A stretch of 64,000 bases of DNA from Thermoanaerobaculia bacterium. GTDB taxonomy: Bacteria > Acidobacteriota > Thermoanaerobaculia > Multivoradales > JAGPDF01. The notes below the pieces were generated by a model, which saw nothing but the letters and a program-made list of their open reading frames with translations, was not told the origin of the DNA and made no database searches. Each line of letters begins with the position of its first letter. The stretch's first letter is position 1. Below, one piece after another: positions 1 through 8,869 of the stretch. The stretch lies in assembly GCA_018057705.1 (NCBI GenBank), contig JAGPDF010000010.1, positions 27,838 through 91,837 of the forward strand. The letters are read 5' to 3'. A program made the position numbers and the translations under genes.

Positions 1-797
1 GCGCCGAACTCCCCCGGAGCCCGCAGGAGCGTGAGCGCCAGCAGATCGGCTGCGACGACCATGAGGGCGTTACCGGAATGGGCGAGGTCGGCGAGCGGGG
101 CGTAGTCGAGGACTTTGCCCTCGGTGGTCGGGTACTGCACCAGCACTCCGAAGATCCGTCCGCCAGCGAAATCGCACTGGAAGGGATCGCCGGTCTCGAT
201 CTCGATACCCACCGCCCGGGCTCGCGTCTGGACGACGGCGATCGTCTGCGGATGGCAGGCGCGGTCGACGAAGAACACCGGCCGCTCGATCTTCTCGAGG
301 TGCGGATGGATCGCGGCGCACATGTGCATCGCCTCGGCCGCCGCGGTGGCCTCGTCGAGAAGCGAGGCGTTCGAAATCGGCAGCGCGGTCAGGTCGGCGA
401 TCATGGTCTGGAAGTTGAGCAGCGCCTCCAGACGTCCTTGCGCGATCTCGGCCTGGTAGGGCGTGTACTGGGTGTACCAGCCCGGATTCTCGAGGATGTT
501 CCGCTGGATGACGCCGGGCATGCGCGACGCGTGGTACCCGAGTCCGAGGTAGGAGCGTGAGCGCCGGTTGCGCGCTGCGAGAGTCTGGAGCCGGTCGAGC
601 ATCTCCTGCTCGCCGGGCGCCCGGTTTCGACCGGAGGCATCGATCGCGAGCGACCGGGCGGCGCGAATCGACGCCGGGACGGTCTCCGCTACGAGCGCAT
701 CGATCGAGTCCAGGCCGAGCGCCTGGAGCATTTCGCCGATCTCCGCGTCGTTCGATCCGATATGGCGGCGGACGAAGGTGTCGAGCGGCTCGAACAA
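1..797 (-). CDS. gcvP: Glycine dehydrogenase (decarboxylating), P-protein, N-terminal part
   Basis: PLP-dependent P-protein of the glycine cleavage system. It decarboxylates glycine and passes the aminomethyl group to the lipoyl arm of GcvH. Only the first 265 codons are present and the gene continues past the left edge. The frame opens with a TTG at 797-795, one base after the gcvH stop (799-801). No ATG or GTG precedes it in frame, so the start is translationally coupled. Readable landmarks are DTFVRRHIG at residues 6-14, then SYLGLGYH, NILENPGWYTQYTPYQ, GRLEALLNFQTM, SLLDEATAAAEAM and LLALTLLRAPGEFG. These match the single-chain GcvP family rather than the GcvPA half-subunit. The PLP lysine lies beyond the edge. 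Identity is certain. Full length versus split subunit is a judgement from the N-terminal motifs. Confidence 0.92.
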   Translation of the reverse strand, partial: MFEPLDTFVRRHIGSNDAEIGEMLQALGLDSIDALVAETVPASIRAARSLAIDASGRNRAPGEQEMLDRLQTLAARNRRSRSYLGLGYHASRMPGVIQRNILENPGWYTQYTPYQAEIAQGRLEALLNFQTMIADLTALPISNASLLDEATAAAEAMHMCAAIHPHLEKIERPVFFVDRACHPQTIAVVQTRARAVGIEIETGDPFQCDFAGGRIFGVLVQYPTTEGKVLDYAPLADLAHSGNALMVVAADLLALTLLRAPGEFG

Positions 798-798
798 C

Positions 799-1185
799 TC
801 AGTGCTTCCCCTGCTGCACGAACTCGCCGTAGGCCTCGGCATCCATCAGGCTGTCGAGGTCCGAGGAGGCGGAATAGCGCACCTTGACCAGCCAGCCGTC
901 GACGTGCGGGTCCTCGTTGATCAGCTCCGGGTCGTCGGCCAACGCCTCGTTGACCTCGACGATCTCGCCGGCGATCGGGGTGAAGACCTCGGCGACCGCC
1001 TTGACCGACTCGATCGTACCGATCTCGTCGCCGGCGTCGTAGACATGCCCGACCTGCGGCAGCTCGACGAAGACGACCTCTCCCAACTCCTTCTGGGCGA
1101 AGTCCGTGACCCCGAGTACGGCGATGTCGTCTTCGACCCGCACCCATTCGTGTTCCGTCGTGTAGCGATAGTCTTCCGGATACAT
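799..1185 (-). CDS. gcvH: Glycine cleavage system H protein
   Basis: 128-residue lipoyl carrier that shuttles the aminomethyl intermediate between GcvP, GcvT and the dihydrolipoyl dehydrogenase. The lipoyl-lysine motif is ESVKAVAE with the modified lysine at residue 62. The N-terminal block YRYTTEHEWVRVE and the GVTDFAQKELGEVVFVELP segment are typical of the family, and the length is standard. The ATG at 1185 has an AGGAGGGAG Shine-Dalgarno sequence a few bases upstream on the minus strand. It lies 55 bases after gcvT and is followed directly by the gcvP TTG start, so the order is gcvT-gcvH-gcvP in one operon. Confidence 0.98.
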   Translation of the reverse strand: MYPEDYRYTTEHEWVRVEDDIAVLGVTDFAQKELGEVVFVELPQVGHVYDAGDEIGTIESVKAVAEVFTPIAGEIVEVNEALADDPELINEDPHVDGWLVKVRYSASSDLDSLMDAEAYGEFVQQGKH

Positions 1186-1240
1186 TTCAGTCTCCCTCCT
1201 GGAGCTGGTTGCGCCGCGCCCTTCTCGTACTCGGGATGCG

Positions 1241-2347
1241 CTAGCGTGATCGCTTGTAGAACGGCAGGGCGGTGACGCGGGCCTGCAGGAGCTTGCCGCG
1301 CACGTCGATCTCTACGCCAGTGCCGACCGCGGCCATCGCGACCGGAACATAGGCCATGCCGAGCGCCTTCTCGAAGGTGGGGCTCCAGGTTCCGCTGGTC
1401 ACGACCCCCACCTGCTGTCCATCCTTCATGATCGCGCAGCCCTGGCGGGCGATGCCGCGCGACTCGACCTCGTAGCCGACCAGATGGCGGCTCTCGCCGC
1501 GCGCCCGCGCAGCGACCAGCGCGGAACGGCCGATGAAGTCACCCTTCTCGAGCTTCACCGTCCAGTCCAGCCGGGCGTCCCACGGAGTCGTCGCGCGGTC
1601 GATCTCATGGCCGTAGAGCGCCATGCCGGCCTCGAGGCGCAGGGTGTCGCGGGCTCCGAGCCCCGCCGGCACCAGGCCGGCCGGCCCGCCGGCGGCGAAC
1701 AGCGCCCGCCAGAGATCCATCGCATCCTGCGGTGCGACGAAGATCTCGAAGCCATCCTCTCCGGTGTATCCGGTGCGCGAGAGGATCGCCTTCCGGCCGG
1801 CGACTTCACCGTGCGCGAAGCCGTAGTACTTGATCGGTGCGAGTGGCGTCGCGGTGAGCGGCTGCAGGATCGCGACCGAGCGTGGACCCTGCAACGCGAG
1901 CAGGGCGAACTGGTCGGAGCGGTTCTCGAGGGTCACGCTCGCGGGGCGCGGCAGCGACGCGACCCAGGCGAAGTCGCCCTCGATGTTCGAGGCGTTCACG
2001 ACCAGCATGAACTCCTCATCCCCCATGCGGTAGACCAGCAGGTCGTCGATGAAGGTGCCTTCGGGGGTGAGCAGCGCGCTGTAGTGGATACGCCCGAGGG
2101 CGAGCTTCGACACATCGTTCGGCGTGAAGCTCTGCACGAACGCCAGGGCACCCGGCCCGGCGATCGCGAACTCCCCCATGTGCGAGCAGTCGAAGAGACC
2201 GGCCGCCGTGCGCACCGCGCGATGTTCGTCGATCAGCCCCTGGTACTGCACGGGCATCTCCCAGCCGGCGAAATCGACGATCTTCCCACCGGCGGCAACA
2301 TGAGCTTCGTAGAGCGGCGTGCGGCGAAGAATCGGGTCGGCGGACAT
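1241..2347 (-). CDS. gcvT: Aminomethyltransferase, T-protein of glycine cleavage
   Basis: 368 residues, the usual T-protein length. It transfers the methylene group from aminomethyl-lipoyl-GcvH to tetrahydrofolate and releases ammonia. The N-terminal signature TPLYEAHVAAGGKIVDFAGW and PVQYQGLIDEHRAVR is clear. FDCSHMGEF, ILSRTGYTGEDGFEI and GLGARDTLRLEAGMALYG are the conserved folate-binding and fold motifs. It is the first gene of the minus-strand gcv operon. No strong ribosome binding site precedes the ATG at 2347. A CRP-like dyad lies 41 bases upstream of it. Confidence 0.97.
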   Translation of the reverse strand: MSADPILRRTPLYEAHVAAGGKIVDFAGWEMPVQYQGLIDEHRAVRTAAGLFDCSHMGEFAIAGPGALAFVQSFTPNDVSKLALGRIHYSALLTPEGTFIDDLLVYRMGDEEFMLVVNASNIEGDFAWVASLPRPASVTLENRSDQFALLALQGPRSVAILQPLTATPLAPIKYYGFAHGEVAGRKAILSRTGYTGEDGFEIFVAPQDAMDLWRALFAAGGPAGLVPAGLGARDTLRLEAGMALYGHEIDRATTPWDARLDWTVKLEKGDFIGRSALVAARARGESRHLVGYEVESRGIARQGCAIMKDGQQVGVVTSGTWSPTFEKALGMAYVPVAMAAVGTGVEIDVRGKLLQARVTALPFYKRSR

Positions 2348-2387
2348 ATCGTGGAAACTATATCGCGGCGGGAATCCACCGGCAGCC

Positions 2388-2403
2388 TGTGATGCTGCTC
2401 ACT
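2388..2403. promoter_or_regulatory. CRP/FNR-type dyad between gcvT and the DUF1800 gene
   Basis: TGTGA-N6-TCACT, one mismatch from the CRP-family consensus TGTGA-N6-TCACA. It sits in the 94-base divergent region between gcvT (start 2347) and the DUF1800 gene (start 2442), where it could act on either promoter. No CRP/FNR regulator gene is visible in the window, so this is only a pattern match. Confidence 0.3.
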
Positions 2404-2413
2404 TCGCGGAGGA

Positions 2414-2429
2414 CCTACCCCAAAGTAGG
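2414..2429. promoter_or_regulatory. Dyad CCTAC-N6-GTAGG upstream of the DUF1800 gene
   Basis: Perfect 5-bp inverted repeat CCTAC CCCAAA GTAGG, twelve bases before the ATG at 2442. It could be an operator half-site pair or a small mRNA hairpin just before the start. No second copy was seen upstream of the other DUF1800 gene, so its role is unknown. Confidence 0.3.
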
Positions 2430-2441
2430 GTTCCCGGTCTC

Positions 2442-4205
2442 ATGAACGTTCATCCGAGCCGGGAGCGTCGTCGCCGCCCTGCGCCAGCGCCATCGGCTCC
2501 GGCCGGCCGGTCGCGGCGCAGCCTCCTCCTTCCGCTTTCCGGGGACGCCTATCGGCCGGCCCGCGAGATGCGCCGCCCGGAAGGCCCGGAAGGACCCGGG
2601 GAGGAGTCCCTCACACCTCCGGCCCTGGCAGTCCTGGCGCTCACCCGGCTGGCCTTCGGCCCGACCGCGGGCGATATCGCAGCTTTCAACGCCCTGGGCG
2701 GCAACGACCTCCAGCGGCTCACCGCCTGGGTCGATCAGCAACTCGCCCCGGCGACGCTCCCCGACGCCGCCTGCGACGCCCGAATCGCGGCGAGCGGCTT
2801 CAGCACGCTCGGCAAGAGCCTGACGCAGCTCTTCCTCGACCATCACGTCGCCGACCCGGAGTGGTACGAGCGCATCCGCCCTGCCACCGAGACCGAGCTC
2901 GCGACCTGGACCCGTGCGGTCTATTCGAAGCGCCAGCTCTTCGAGGTCCTGGTCGATTTCTGGCACAACCACTTCAATGTCTACGCCTGGGAGTTCATCG
3001 AGGCCCCTCTCTGGGTGCACCACGATCGCGACGTCATTCGCGCCCACGCGCTGGGGAACTTCCGGCAGATGCTCGAAGCCGTGGTGAAGTCGCCGGCGAT
3101 GCTCGTCTACCTCGACAACTACATCAATTTCGCCGCCGATCTCGATGGGAATCCGGTCGGGTCGAACGAGAACTTCGCCCGCGAAATGATCGAGCTCCAC
3201 TGCCTTGGTGCCGAGAACTCCCACGGCAATCTGCCGCGCGAGCAGGTGCCCGGTTACCCCAACCCCACCGGCTATTGCCAGGCGGACGTCGTGGACGTGG
3301 CGCGCGCCCTCACCGGCTGGACCTTCGCCATCGACTGGGTGCAGTGGGACTGTCCCGAAGGTCTCGACAACGACGGTCACTTCTTCTATTGCGACGAGGC
3401 GCACGATACGCTGCCGAAGCAGGTGCTGGGGACGTCGATCCCCGGCGGCGGCACTGCCGCCAGCGACGGCGCAGCGGTGCTCGACCGCCTTGCCTCCCAC
3501 CCCGCCGCCGGCCGCTTCATCGCCCGCAAGCTCTGCCGCCGATTGGTGGGCGACTTCCCGCCGCAGTCGCTCGTCGACTCCGCGGGCGCGCTCTTCACCG
3601 CCCAGTGGCAGGCCCCGGACCAGATCCGCCAGGTCGTCCGCCACATCGTGCTGTCGAACGAGTTCCGCACCACCTGGGGCGAGAAGGTGAAGCGGCCGTT
3701 CGAGATCGCCGCCTCCGCCCTGCGGGCCGGTGGTGCGAACTTCCCGTTCACGACTTTCCTGGCCGACGAGGACGCGGTCAACAGCTTTCACTGGTTCTTC
3801 GAGGCCGGCGGACAGGCGCTCTTCGCCTGGCATCCGCCGAACGGCTATCCGGACGTCCGCGGCGCCTGGCAGAGCGCCAATCCGCGCGTCGCCCTCTGGC
3901 GGCTGGTGAACTGGCTCGTCGAGGCGGACCAGGACGACAACGACCGCTTCCTGAGCATCGTCGACGCGACCCTCGCCTCGCCGGCGCGATCGGCCGAAGC
4001 GATCGTCGACTTCTGGATCGCGCGCATCTTCGGCCGGGCGCTCGCCGCCGCCGACCGGGGCGAGCTGGTCGATTTCATGGCCGCCGGGCACAATCCGACG
4101 TTCGCGCTTCCCATCCACACCAACGACTGGCCCGACTACACCCAGGACCGCCTGCGCAGCCTCGTCGGGCTGATGCTCATGTCGCCCGAATTCCTCTGGC
4201 GCTGA
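2442..4205 (+). CDS. DUF1800 domain protein, copy 1
   Basis: 587 residues. It belongs to the DUF1800 family, whose genes are commonly paired with DUF1501 genes; the biochemical role is unknown. Diagnostic segments are VLALTRLAFGPTAGDIAAFN (about residues 60-80), STLGKSLTQLF, VLVDFWHNHFNVY, HHDRDVIRAHALGNFRQML, NENFAREMIELHCLGAE, VARALTGWTF and RFIARKLCRRL. The basic, proline-rich N-terminal region of about 55 residues has no clear signal peptide. The ATG at 2442 was chosen over an upstream in-frame codon inside the gcvT promoter region because it gives the same length as the second copy (587 against 586). It is 25 bases before a DUF1501 gene, forming a two-gene module. Confidence 0.9.
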   Translation: MNVHPSRERRRRPAPAPSAPAGRSRRSLLLPLSGDAYRPAREMRRPEGPEGPGEESLTPPALAVLALTRLAFGPTAGDIAAFNALGGNDLQRLTAWVDQQLAPATLPDAACDARIAASGFSTLGKSLTQLFLDHHVADPEWYERIRPATETELATWTRAVYSKRQLFEVLVDFWHNHFNVYAWEFIEAPLWVHHDRDVIRAHALGNFRQMLEAVVKSPAMLVYLDNYINFAADLDGNPVGSNENFAREMIELHCLGAENSHGNLPREQVPGYPNPTGYCQADVVDVARALTGWTFAIDWVQWDCPEGLDNDGHFFYCDEAHDTLPKQVLGTSIPGGGTAASDGAAVLDRLASHPAAGRFIARKLCRRLVGDFPPQSLVDSAGALFTAQWQAPDQIRQVVRHIVLSNEFRTTWGEKVKRPFEIAASALRAGGANFPFTTFLADEDAVNSFHWFFEAGGQALFAWHPPNGYPDVRGAWQSANPRVALWRLVNWLVEADQDDNDRFLSIVDATLASPARSAEAIVDFWIARIFGRALAAADRGELVDFMAAGHNPTFALPIHTNDWPDYTQDRLRSLVGLMLMSPEFLWR

Positions 4206-4230
4206 CGGCGCGAGGCAAGGAGATCCAGCA

Positions 4231-5607
4231 ATGTGTTCGCCTACACGCCGGGGATTCCTGGTCGGCTGTTCCACCGCCATCGCGAGCCTCGCCGGTTCGC
4301 GCTTCAACTCGTTCGCCTTCGCCCAGGGGAGCGGCGGTGGTGGGTCGAACGACGAGATCCTCGTCGTGCTCTTCCTGCGCGGCGGCCAGGACGGGCTCAA
4401 CCTCGTCGTCCCGACCGGCGGGGCCTCGAACGACCGGCAGTTCTACGAACAGGCGCGACCCAACCTGCGCCTGCCGATCTCCGGACCCGGCGCTGCTCTC
4501 CCGCTCGGCACGCTCGGAGGGACCAGCTTCGGCCTTCACCCGGGAGCGGCGGGGCTGCACGAGCTCTTCCAGGACGGCAGGCTCGCGGTGGTCACCGCCT
4601 GCGGCATGGCGGCCAACGAGCGCAGCCACTTCGACTCGATGAACTGGATGGAGTTGGGCACCCCCGGGGTCAGCAACATCACCAACGGCTGGCTGACGCG
4701 CCACTTCCAGTCGGCGACCAATCTGCCGTCCGAGATCATCATGCCGTCGCTCGCGGTGGGTGGCACCCAGACCATCTCGCTGCTCGCGAGCTACGACACC
4801 ATCAACCTCGCGAGCGTCGATTCGTTCTCCCTTTCGACCGGTCCCTGGGCCTGGCGGAGCCCGCAGCGCACGGCTCTGCGCCACCTCTACGGCGGCGGCG
4901 CGAGCTGGCTACATCAGGCAGGCCTGCAGGCCCTCGATGCGGTCGACATCGTCGAGCTCTACGCCAGCGGCGCCTACACGCCGGCGAACGGCGCCGTCTA
5001 CCCGCAGACCTGGTTCGGCGAGAACCTCCAGACGATCGCGCAGATGGTGAAGCTCGACCTCGGCCTGCGCGTCGCGACGCTCGACCTGGGGGGTTGGGAC
5101 ACGCACGAGAACCAGGGCAATGCCGGCGGAGGAATGTACGCCGGGCTGGTCGAGGAGCTGTCGCAGGGCCTGGCCGCCCTCTATGCCGACCTCGATGGCG
5201 CCGGCGCGGCGAACTACACCCAGCGCCTGACCGTCGTCGTGATGAGCGAATTCGGCAGGCGCTTCGCCGAGAACGCCGACGCCGGCACCGACCATGGGCA
5301 CGGCAACAACATGCTCGTCCTGTCGGGCAACGCCATCGGCGGACTGCACGGCACCTGGCCGGGTCTCGCCGAGGGCCAGCTGAACGACGGCGATGTCGAG
5401 GTCACGACCGACTTCCGGCGCGTCCTCTCGGAGATCCTGATTCGCCGCCTGGGCAACCCGCACCTCGGCACGGTCTTCCCCGGCTATCAGGCCTACAGTC
5501 CGCTCGGCGTCGTCGCCGGAGTCGACTTTCCGCCGGTCGGCGCCGACCTCTTCACCGACGACTTCGAGGGCGGTGACCCCAGCCGGTGGAGCGTCGTCGC
5601 CGGCTGA
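4231..5607 (+). CDS. DUF1501 domain secreted protein, copy 1, with DGFExG-type tail
   Basis: 458 residues, DUF1501 family (distantly related to sulfatase/alkaline phosphatase folds; function unproven). The N-terminus PTRRGFLVGCS followed by a hydrophobic stretch to AFAQG is a twin-arginine signal. Family motifs: EILVVLFLRGGQDGLNLVVP, SFGLHPGAAGLHELFQDG, DLGGWDTHENQGN, VVVMSEFGRRFAENADAGTD and HGHGNNMLVLSG. The protein ends DLFTDDFEGGDPSRWSVVAG, a short tail shared with other secreted proteins of the window. An AAGGAG ribosome binding site precedes the ATG by about 8 bases. It is probably co-transcribed with the preceding DUF1800 gene. Confidence 0.92.
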   Translation: MCSPTRRGFLVGCSTAIASLAGSRFNSFAFAQGSGGGGSNDEILVVLFLRGGQDGLNLVVPTGGASNDRQFYEQARPNLRLPISGPGAALPLGTLGGTSFGLHPGAAGLHELFQDGRLAVVTACGMAANERSHFDSMNWMELGTPGVSNITNGWLTRHFQSATNLPSEIIMPSLAVGGTQTISLLASYDTINLASVDSFSLSTGPWAWRSPQRTALRHLYGGGASWLHQAGLQALDAVDIVELYASGAYTPANGAVYPQTWFGENLQTIAQMVKLDLGLRVATLDLGGWDTHENQGNAGGGMYAGLVEELSQGLAALYADLDGAGAANYTQRLTVVVMSEFGRRFAENADAGTDHGHGNNMLVLSGNAIGGLHGTWPGLAEGQLNDGDVEVTTDFRRVLSEILIRRLGNPHLGTVFPGYQAYSPLGVVAGVDFPPVGADLFTDDFEGGDPSRWSVVAG

Positions 5608-5735
5608 ACGGCCGGCGCTCCAGCCGCGGAGGCCCATCCCGTCGGTGTGTGAATTGATTCATTCTCCGGCCGCGCCCGGGCAGATTAGCCTTGCCCTTTC
5701 CAACGGAACGTGACGAATTCGCCGGGAGAGCCCTC

Positions 5736-7496
5736 GTGCCGAACGCCAACGCCTTCCCCCGCCATCGGCCCCGGCCCTCGCGCCGGGAGCTCCTCACCTC
5801 ACTCCCCCCCCTCGAACGCCCGAGCTCCGGAAAGGTCCGACCGGCCCGGACGCGGGCACCGCTCGTCTATCCCGGCCTCGCGATCGTCGCCCTGAACCGC
5901 ATGGGCTTCGGGCCGCGCCCGGGCGACGTCGCGGCCTTCAATGCTCTTGGCGCCGACGACGACGCCCGGCTCGCAGCCTATGTCGCGCAGCAGCTCAACC
6001 CCGACCCGGTCGCGGCCAACGACACCGAGTACCACCAGCGTCGCAACGGCCTCGCCGGCTATCCGAATCCCGGTTTCACCACTCTCGGCAAGTCGCTCAC
6101 CCAACTCTGGCAGGACCACCAGACCGGCGGCACGCAGCGCGGCCGCCCGGTGGAGGAGACGCGCCTCAACACCTACCTGCGCATGGTCTACAGCAAGTGG
6201 CAGCTGCGCGAGGTGCTGGCCGACTTCTGGCTGAACCACTTCAACATCTACGGCTTCGAGATGTACACCCAGGAGACGTTCGTCCACTACGACCGCGACG
6301 TCATCCGCCCCAGCATCTTCGGCAACTTCCGCACCATGCTCGAGGCCGTGACGCGCAGCACCTCGATGCTCTACTACCTCGACAACTACACCAACACGCG
6401 GAACGGCCCGAACGAGAACTGGGCGCGCGAGCTCTTCGAGCTCATGACGCTGGGCGCCGAGAACTACTATGGCGTCGGTTCGCAGGACCAGGTCCCGGTG
6501 TGGGAGGGCGTCGTCTGGCCGGCCGGCACGGCAAGCGCCGGAGATGCGATTCCCGCCGGCTACGTCGACAACGACGTCTACGAGACGGCGCGCGCCTTCA
6601 CCGGCTGGGGCGTCTCGAGCACGCTCGGTACCTTCCTCTATTCGGCGGGCAATCACGACATCTTCCAGAAGGCCGTGCTGTCGTTCGGCCAGGTCAACAT
6701 CCAGCCGAACCAGGCCGACGAAAAGGACGGTGAAGACGTCCTCACCATGCTCGCCGCCCACCCCGGGACCGGCCGGTACGTGGCGCGCAAGCTCTGCCGC
6801 CGCCTGATCTCCGACGAGCCACCGCAGGCCCTCGTCGAGGCGATCGGCGACCTCTTCACGGCGCAGTGGCAGGCCCCCGATCAGTTGAAGCAGGTCTACG
6901 AAGCGATCCTGCTGTCGGACGAGTTCAAGACCACCTGGGGCGAGAAGATCAAGCGGCCGGTCGAGTTCTCGGTGAGCGCGATGCGCGCCGCCAACGCCAA
7001 CTGGAATTTCGGCTATTCGAACCAGGACCCGCTCACCGTCGAGTCGGACACCTCGAGCTTCCTCTCACGCCAGAGCAGGACCGGACAGAACCTCTTCGCC
7101 CGCGTGCCGCCCGACGGCTACGGCGACCGCGAAGAGCTCTGGTCGGGGACCAACACACGCCTGCAGTGCTGGCGCCTCGGCAGCTGGCTCATCGACCAGG
7201 ACATCGACGGGTCGAGCGCGACGGACGACTTCCGGCTCGACATCCTCGGCCAGACCTACGCCGCATTTCCCGCCCTGCCCCACCAGGCGACTTCGGAGGA
7301 ACTGGTCGACCTCTGGATCGGCCGGGTTTTCCGGCGCGACATCGAGCCGGAACAGCGCGACGAGCTGATCGATTTCACGGCGCAGGGCAACAGCCCGACC
7401 CTGAAGCTGAACCTCGACGCCTCGTCTTCGGTGCGGGCGCGCCTGCGCGCCCTCGTCGGCCTCATGTTCATGACGCCCGAATTCTTTCTGAAGTAG
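5736..7496 (+). CDS. DUF1800 domain protein, copy 2
   Basis: 586 residues, paralogue of the gene at 2442. It shares IVALNRMGFGPRPGDVAAFN, TLGKSLTQLWQDHQ, VLADFWLNHFNIYGFE, YDRDVIRPSIFGNFRTMLEA, NENWARELFELMTLGAENY, ARAFTGWGV and RYVARKLCRRL. I chose the GTG at 5736 because GGGAGAG lies about 5 bases upstream and the resulting length matches copy 1. A TTG at 5691 would add 15 residues but lacks a ribosome binding site. No convincing signal peptide is visible. It is followed after 11 bases by a second DUF1501 gene, so the whole pair is duplicated. Confidence 0.9.
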   Translation: MPNANAFPRHRPRPSRRELLTSLPPLERPSSGKVRPARTRAPLVYPGLAIVALNRMGFGPRPGDVAAFNALGADDDARLAAYVAQQLNPDPVAANDTEYHQRRNGLAGYPNPGFTTLGKSLTQLWQDHQTGGTQRGRPVEETRLNTYLRMVYSKWQLREVLADFWLNHFNIYGFEMYTQETFVHYDRDVIRPSIFGNFRTMLEAVTRSTSMLYYLDNYTNTRNGPNENWARELFELMTLGAENYYGVGSQDQVPVWEGVVWPAGTASAGDAIPAGYVDNDVYETARAFTGWGVSSTLGTFLYSAGNHDIFQKAVLSFGQVNIQPNQADEKDGEDVLTMLAAHPGTGRYVARKLCRRLISDEPPQALVEAIGDLFTAQWQAPDQLKQVYEAILLSDEFKTTWGEKIKRPVEFSVSAMRAANANWNFGYSNQDPLTVESDTSSFLSRQSRTGQNLFARVPPDGYGDREELWSGTNTRLQCWRLGSWLIDQDIDGSSATDDFRLDILGQTYAAFPALPHQATSEELVDLWIGRVFRRDIEPEQRDELIDFTAQGNSPTLKLNLDASSSVRARLRALVGLMFMTPEFFLK

Positions 7497-7507
7497 GAGA
7501 GCCCGCC

Positions 7508-8869
7508 ATGTACCGACCCACACGCCGCGGTTTCATGATGGGCTGCTCGGCCGCGATCGCCAACGTCGCCGCGGCCCGTTTCACCAGCCTGGTCTTCGCC
7601 GATCCGATGATCGTCGGCAACCACGACACCCTGATCGTGCTCTTCCTGCGCGGTGGCATGGACGGGCTCTCCTTCGTCATGCCGACCGGCGGACCCGATC
7701 GCGCCCACTACGAGACCGCCCGCCCCGTGTTGAAGGTCCCGGCGGCCGGAGCCAACGCGGCGCTCCCCCTCGGGACGATGGGCGGCAACCAGTTCGGGCT
7801 GCACCCGGCAGCGACCGGCCTGCACAATCTCTTCCAGGACGGCAAGGTCGCATTCGTCCACGCCGCCGGCCTCGACACCTCCAGCCGCAGCCACTTCGAC
7901 AACCAGGCGCAGATGGAGCTCGGCACGCCGGGCGACGGCGGTACGACCGACGGCTGGCTCACCCGCCACTTCCTGACCTGCCCGGGGCTGCCGGCGGACA
8001 CGCCCATGGTGCAACGGATCGCGGTCTCTTCGACCATCCAGAGCGCCTGGCTCGCCGACACCAACGTCGTTGCCTTCGCGAACCGCGACGACTTTCTCTT
8101 CAACACCGGCCCGTCGGCCTGGCGCGACGCCCAGAAGTCGTCGCTGCGCAATATCCTCGATCTGCACAGCGACGTGGACCCGCGCTACGCCCAGGGCCTG
8201 GTCTCGCTCGACGCCTCCGGCTTCATCGAGCAGAACATCCCGACGCTCTCCTCCTACGTACCGGCGAACGGCGCGGTCTACCCTTCCGGTTCTTTCGGCG
8301 ATTCGCTGAAGCTCACCGCACAGCTCATCAAGCTCGACATGGGGCTGCGCGCGGCGACCCTCGACCTCGGCGGCTGGGACACCCACAACGGCCAGGGCAC
8401 CGCCGCCGACGGACAGTTCTTCTGGGAGAAGATCCAGGAGCTCTCGCAGGCGCTCGCCGCCTTCTACACCGATCTCGACGGCGCCGGCGCGAGTGCCTAC
8501 GCGGGTCGCACGACGGTCGCCGTGATGTCCGAGTTCGGCCGCCGATTCCGCGAGAACAACGATTCCGGGACCGACCACGGCCACGGCGGCGTGATCACCG
8601 TCATGGGTGGACCGGTCGTCGGCGGTCTCTATGGCAGCTGGCCGGGGCTCGCCAACGACCAGCTCTACGACGCCGCCGACCTCGACATCACCACGGATTT
8701 CCGCCGCGTGCTCTCCGAGATCGTCGTCAGCCGGCTCGAGAATCCCAACTGGCAGCAGGTCTTCCCCGGCTACGTCGGCTACTCGCCGCTGGGTCTCGTC
8801 CGGCCAATTCTGTTCAACGACGGCTTCGAGAGTGGCAACACGGCGTCCTGGAATGCCGCCGTTCCCTGA
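7508..8869 (+). CDS. DUF1501 domain secreted protein, copy 2, with DGFExG tail
   Basis: 453 residues, paralogue of the protein at 4231. The Tat signal is PTRRGFMMGCS, running to LVFADP. Motifs: TLIVLFLRGGMDGLSFVMP, QFGLHPAATGLHNLFQDG, DTSSRSHFDNQAQMELGTPG, DLGGWDTHNGQG, VAVMSEFGRRFRENNDSGTD and HGHGGVITVMGG. The C-terminus ILFNDGFESGNTASWNAAVP carries the common tail. AGGAG lies 8 bases before the ATG and next to the stop of the DUF1800 gene. The 3' end overlaps the start of the next gene by 17 bases, which suggests translational coupling. Confidence 0.92.
   Translation: MYRPTRRGFMMGCSAAIANVAAARFTSLVFADPMIVGNHDTLIVLFLRGGMDGLSFVMPTGGPDRAHYETARPVLKVPAAGANAALPLGTMGGNQFGLHPAATGLHNLFQDGKVAFVHAAGLDTSSRSHFDNQAQMELGTPGDGGTTDGWLTRHFLTCPGLPADTPMVQRIAVSSTIQSAWLADTNVVAFANRDDFLFNTGPSAWRDAQKSSLRNILDLHSDVDPRYAQGLVSLDASGFIEQNIPTLSSYVPANGAVYPSGSFGDSLKLTAQLIKLDMGLRAATLDLGGWDTHNGQGTAADGQFFWEKIQELSQALAAFYTDLDGAGASAYAGRTTVAVMSEFGRRFRENNDSGTDHGHGGVITVMGGPVVGGLYGSWPGLANDQLYDAADLDITTDFRRVLSEIVVSRLENPNWQQVFPGYVGYSPLGLVRPILFNDGFESGNTASWNAAVP

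Noticed and set aside
2348..2441. Glycine riboswitch upstream of gcvT
   Set aside because: The 94-base region is too short for a riboswitch with its platform, and no tandem glycine aptamer core could be traced on the minus strand.
2415..4400. Long open frames antisense to real genes (for example 2415-4400, 25235-28051, 60325-62907 on the minus strand)
   Set aside because: They are by-products of GC-rich codon bias. The opposite strand carries recognised families with ribosome binding sites and domain motifs.
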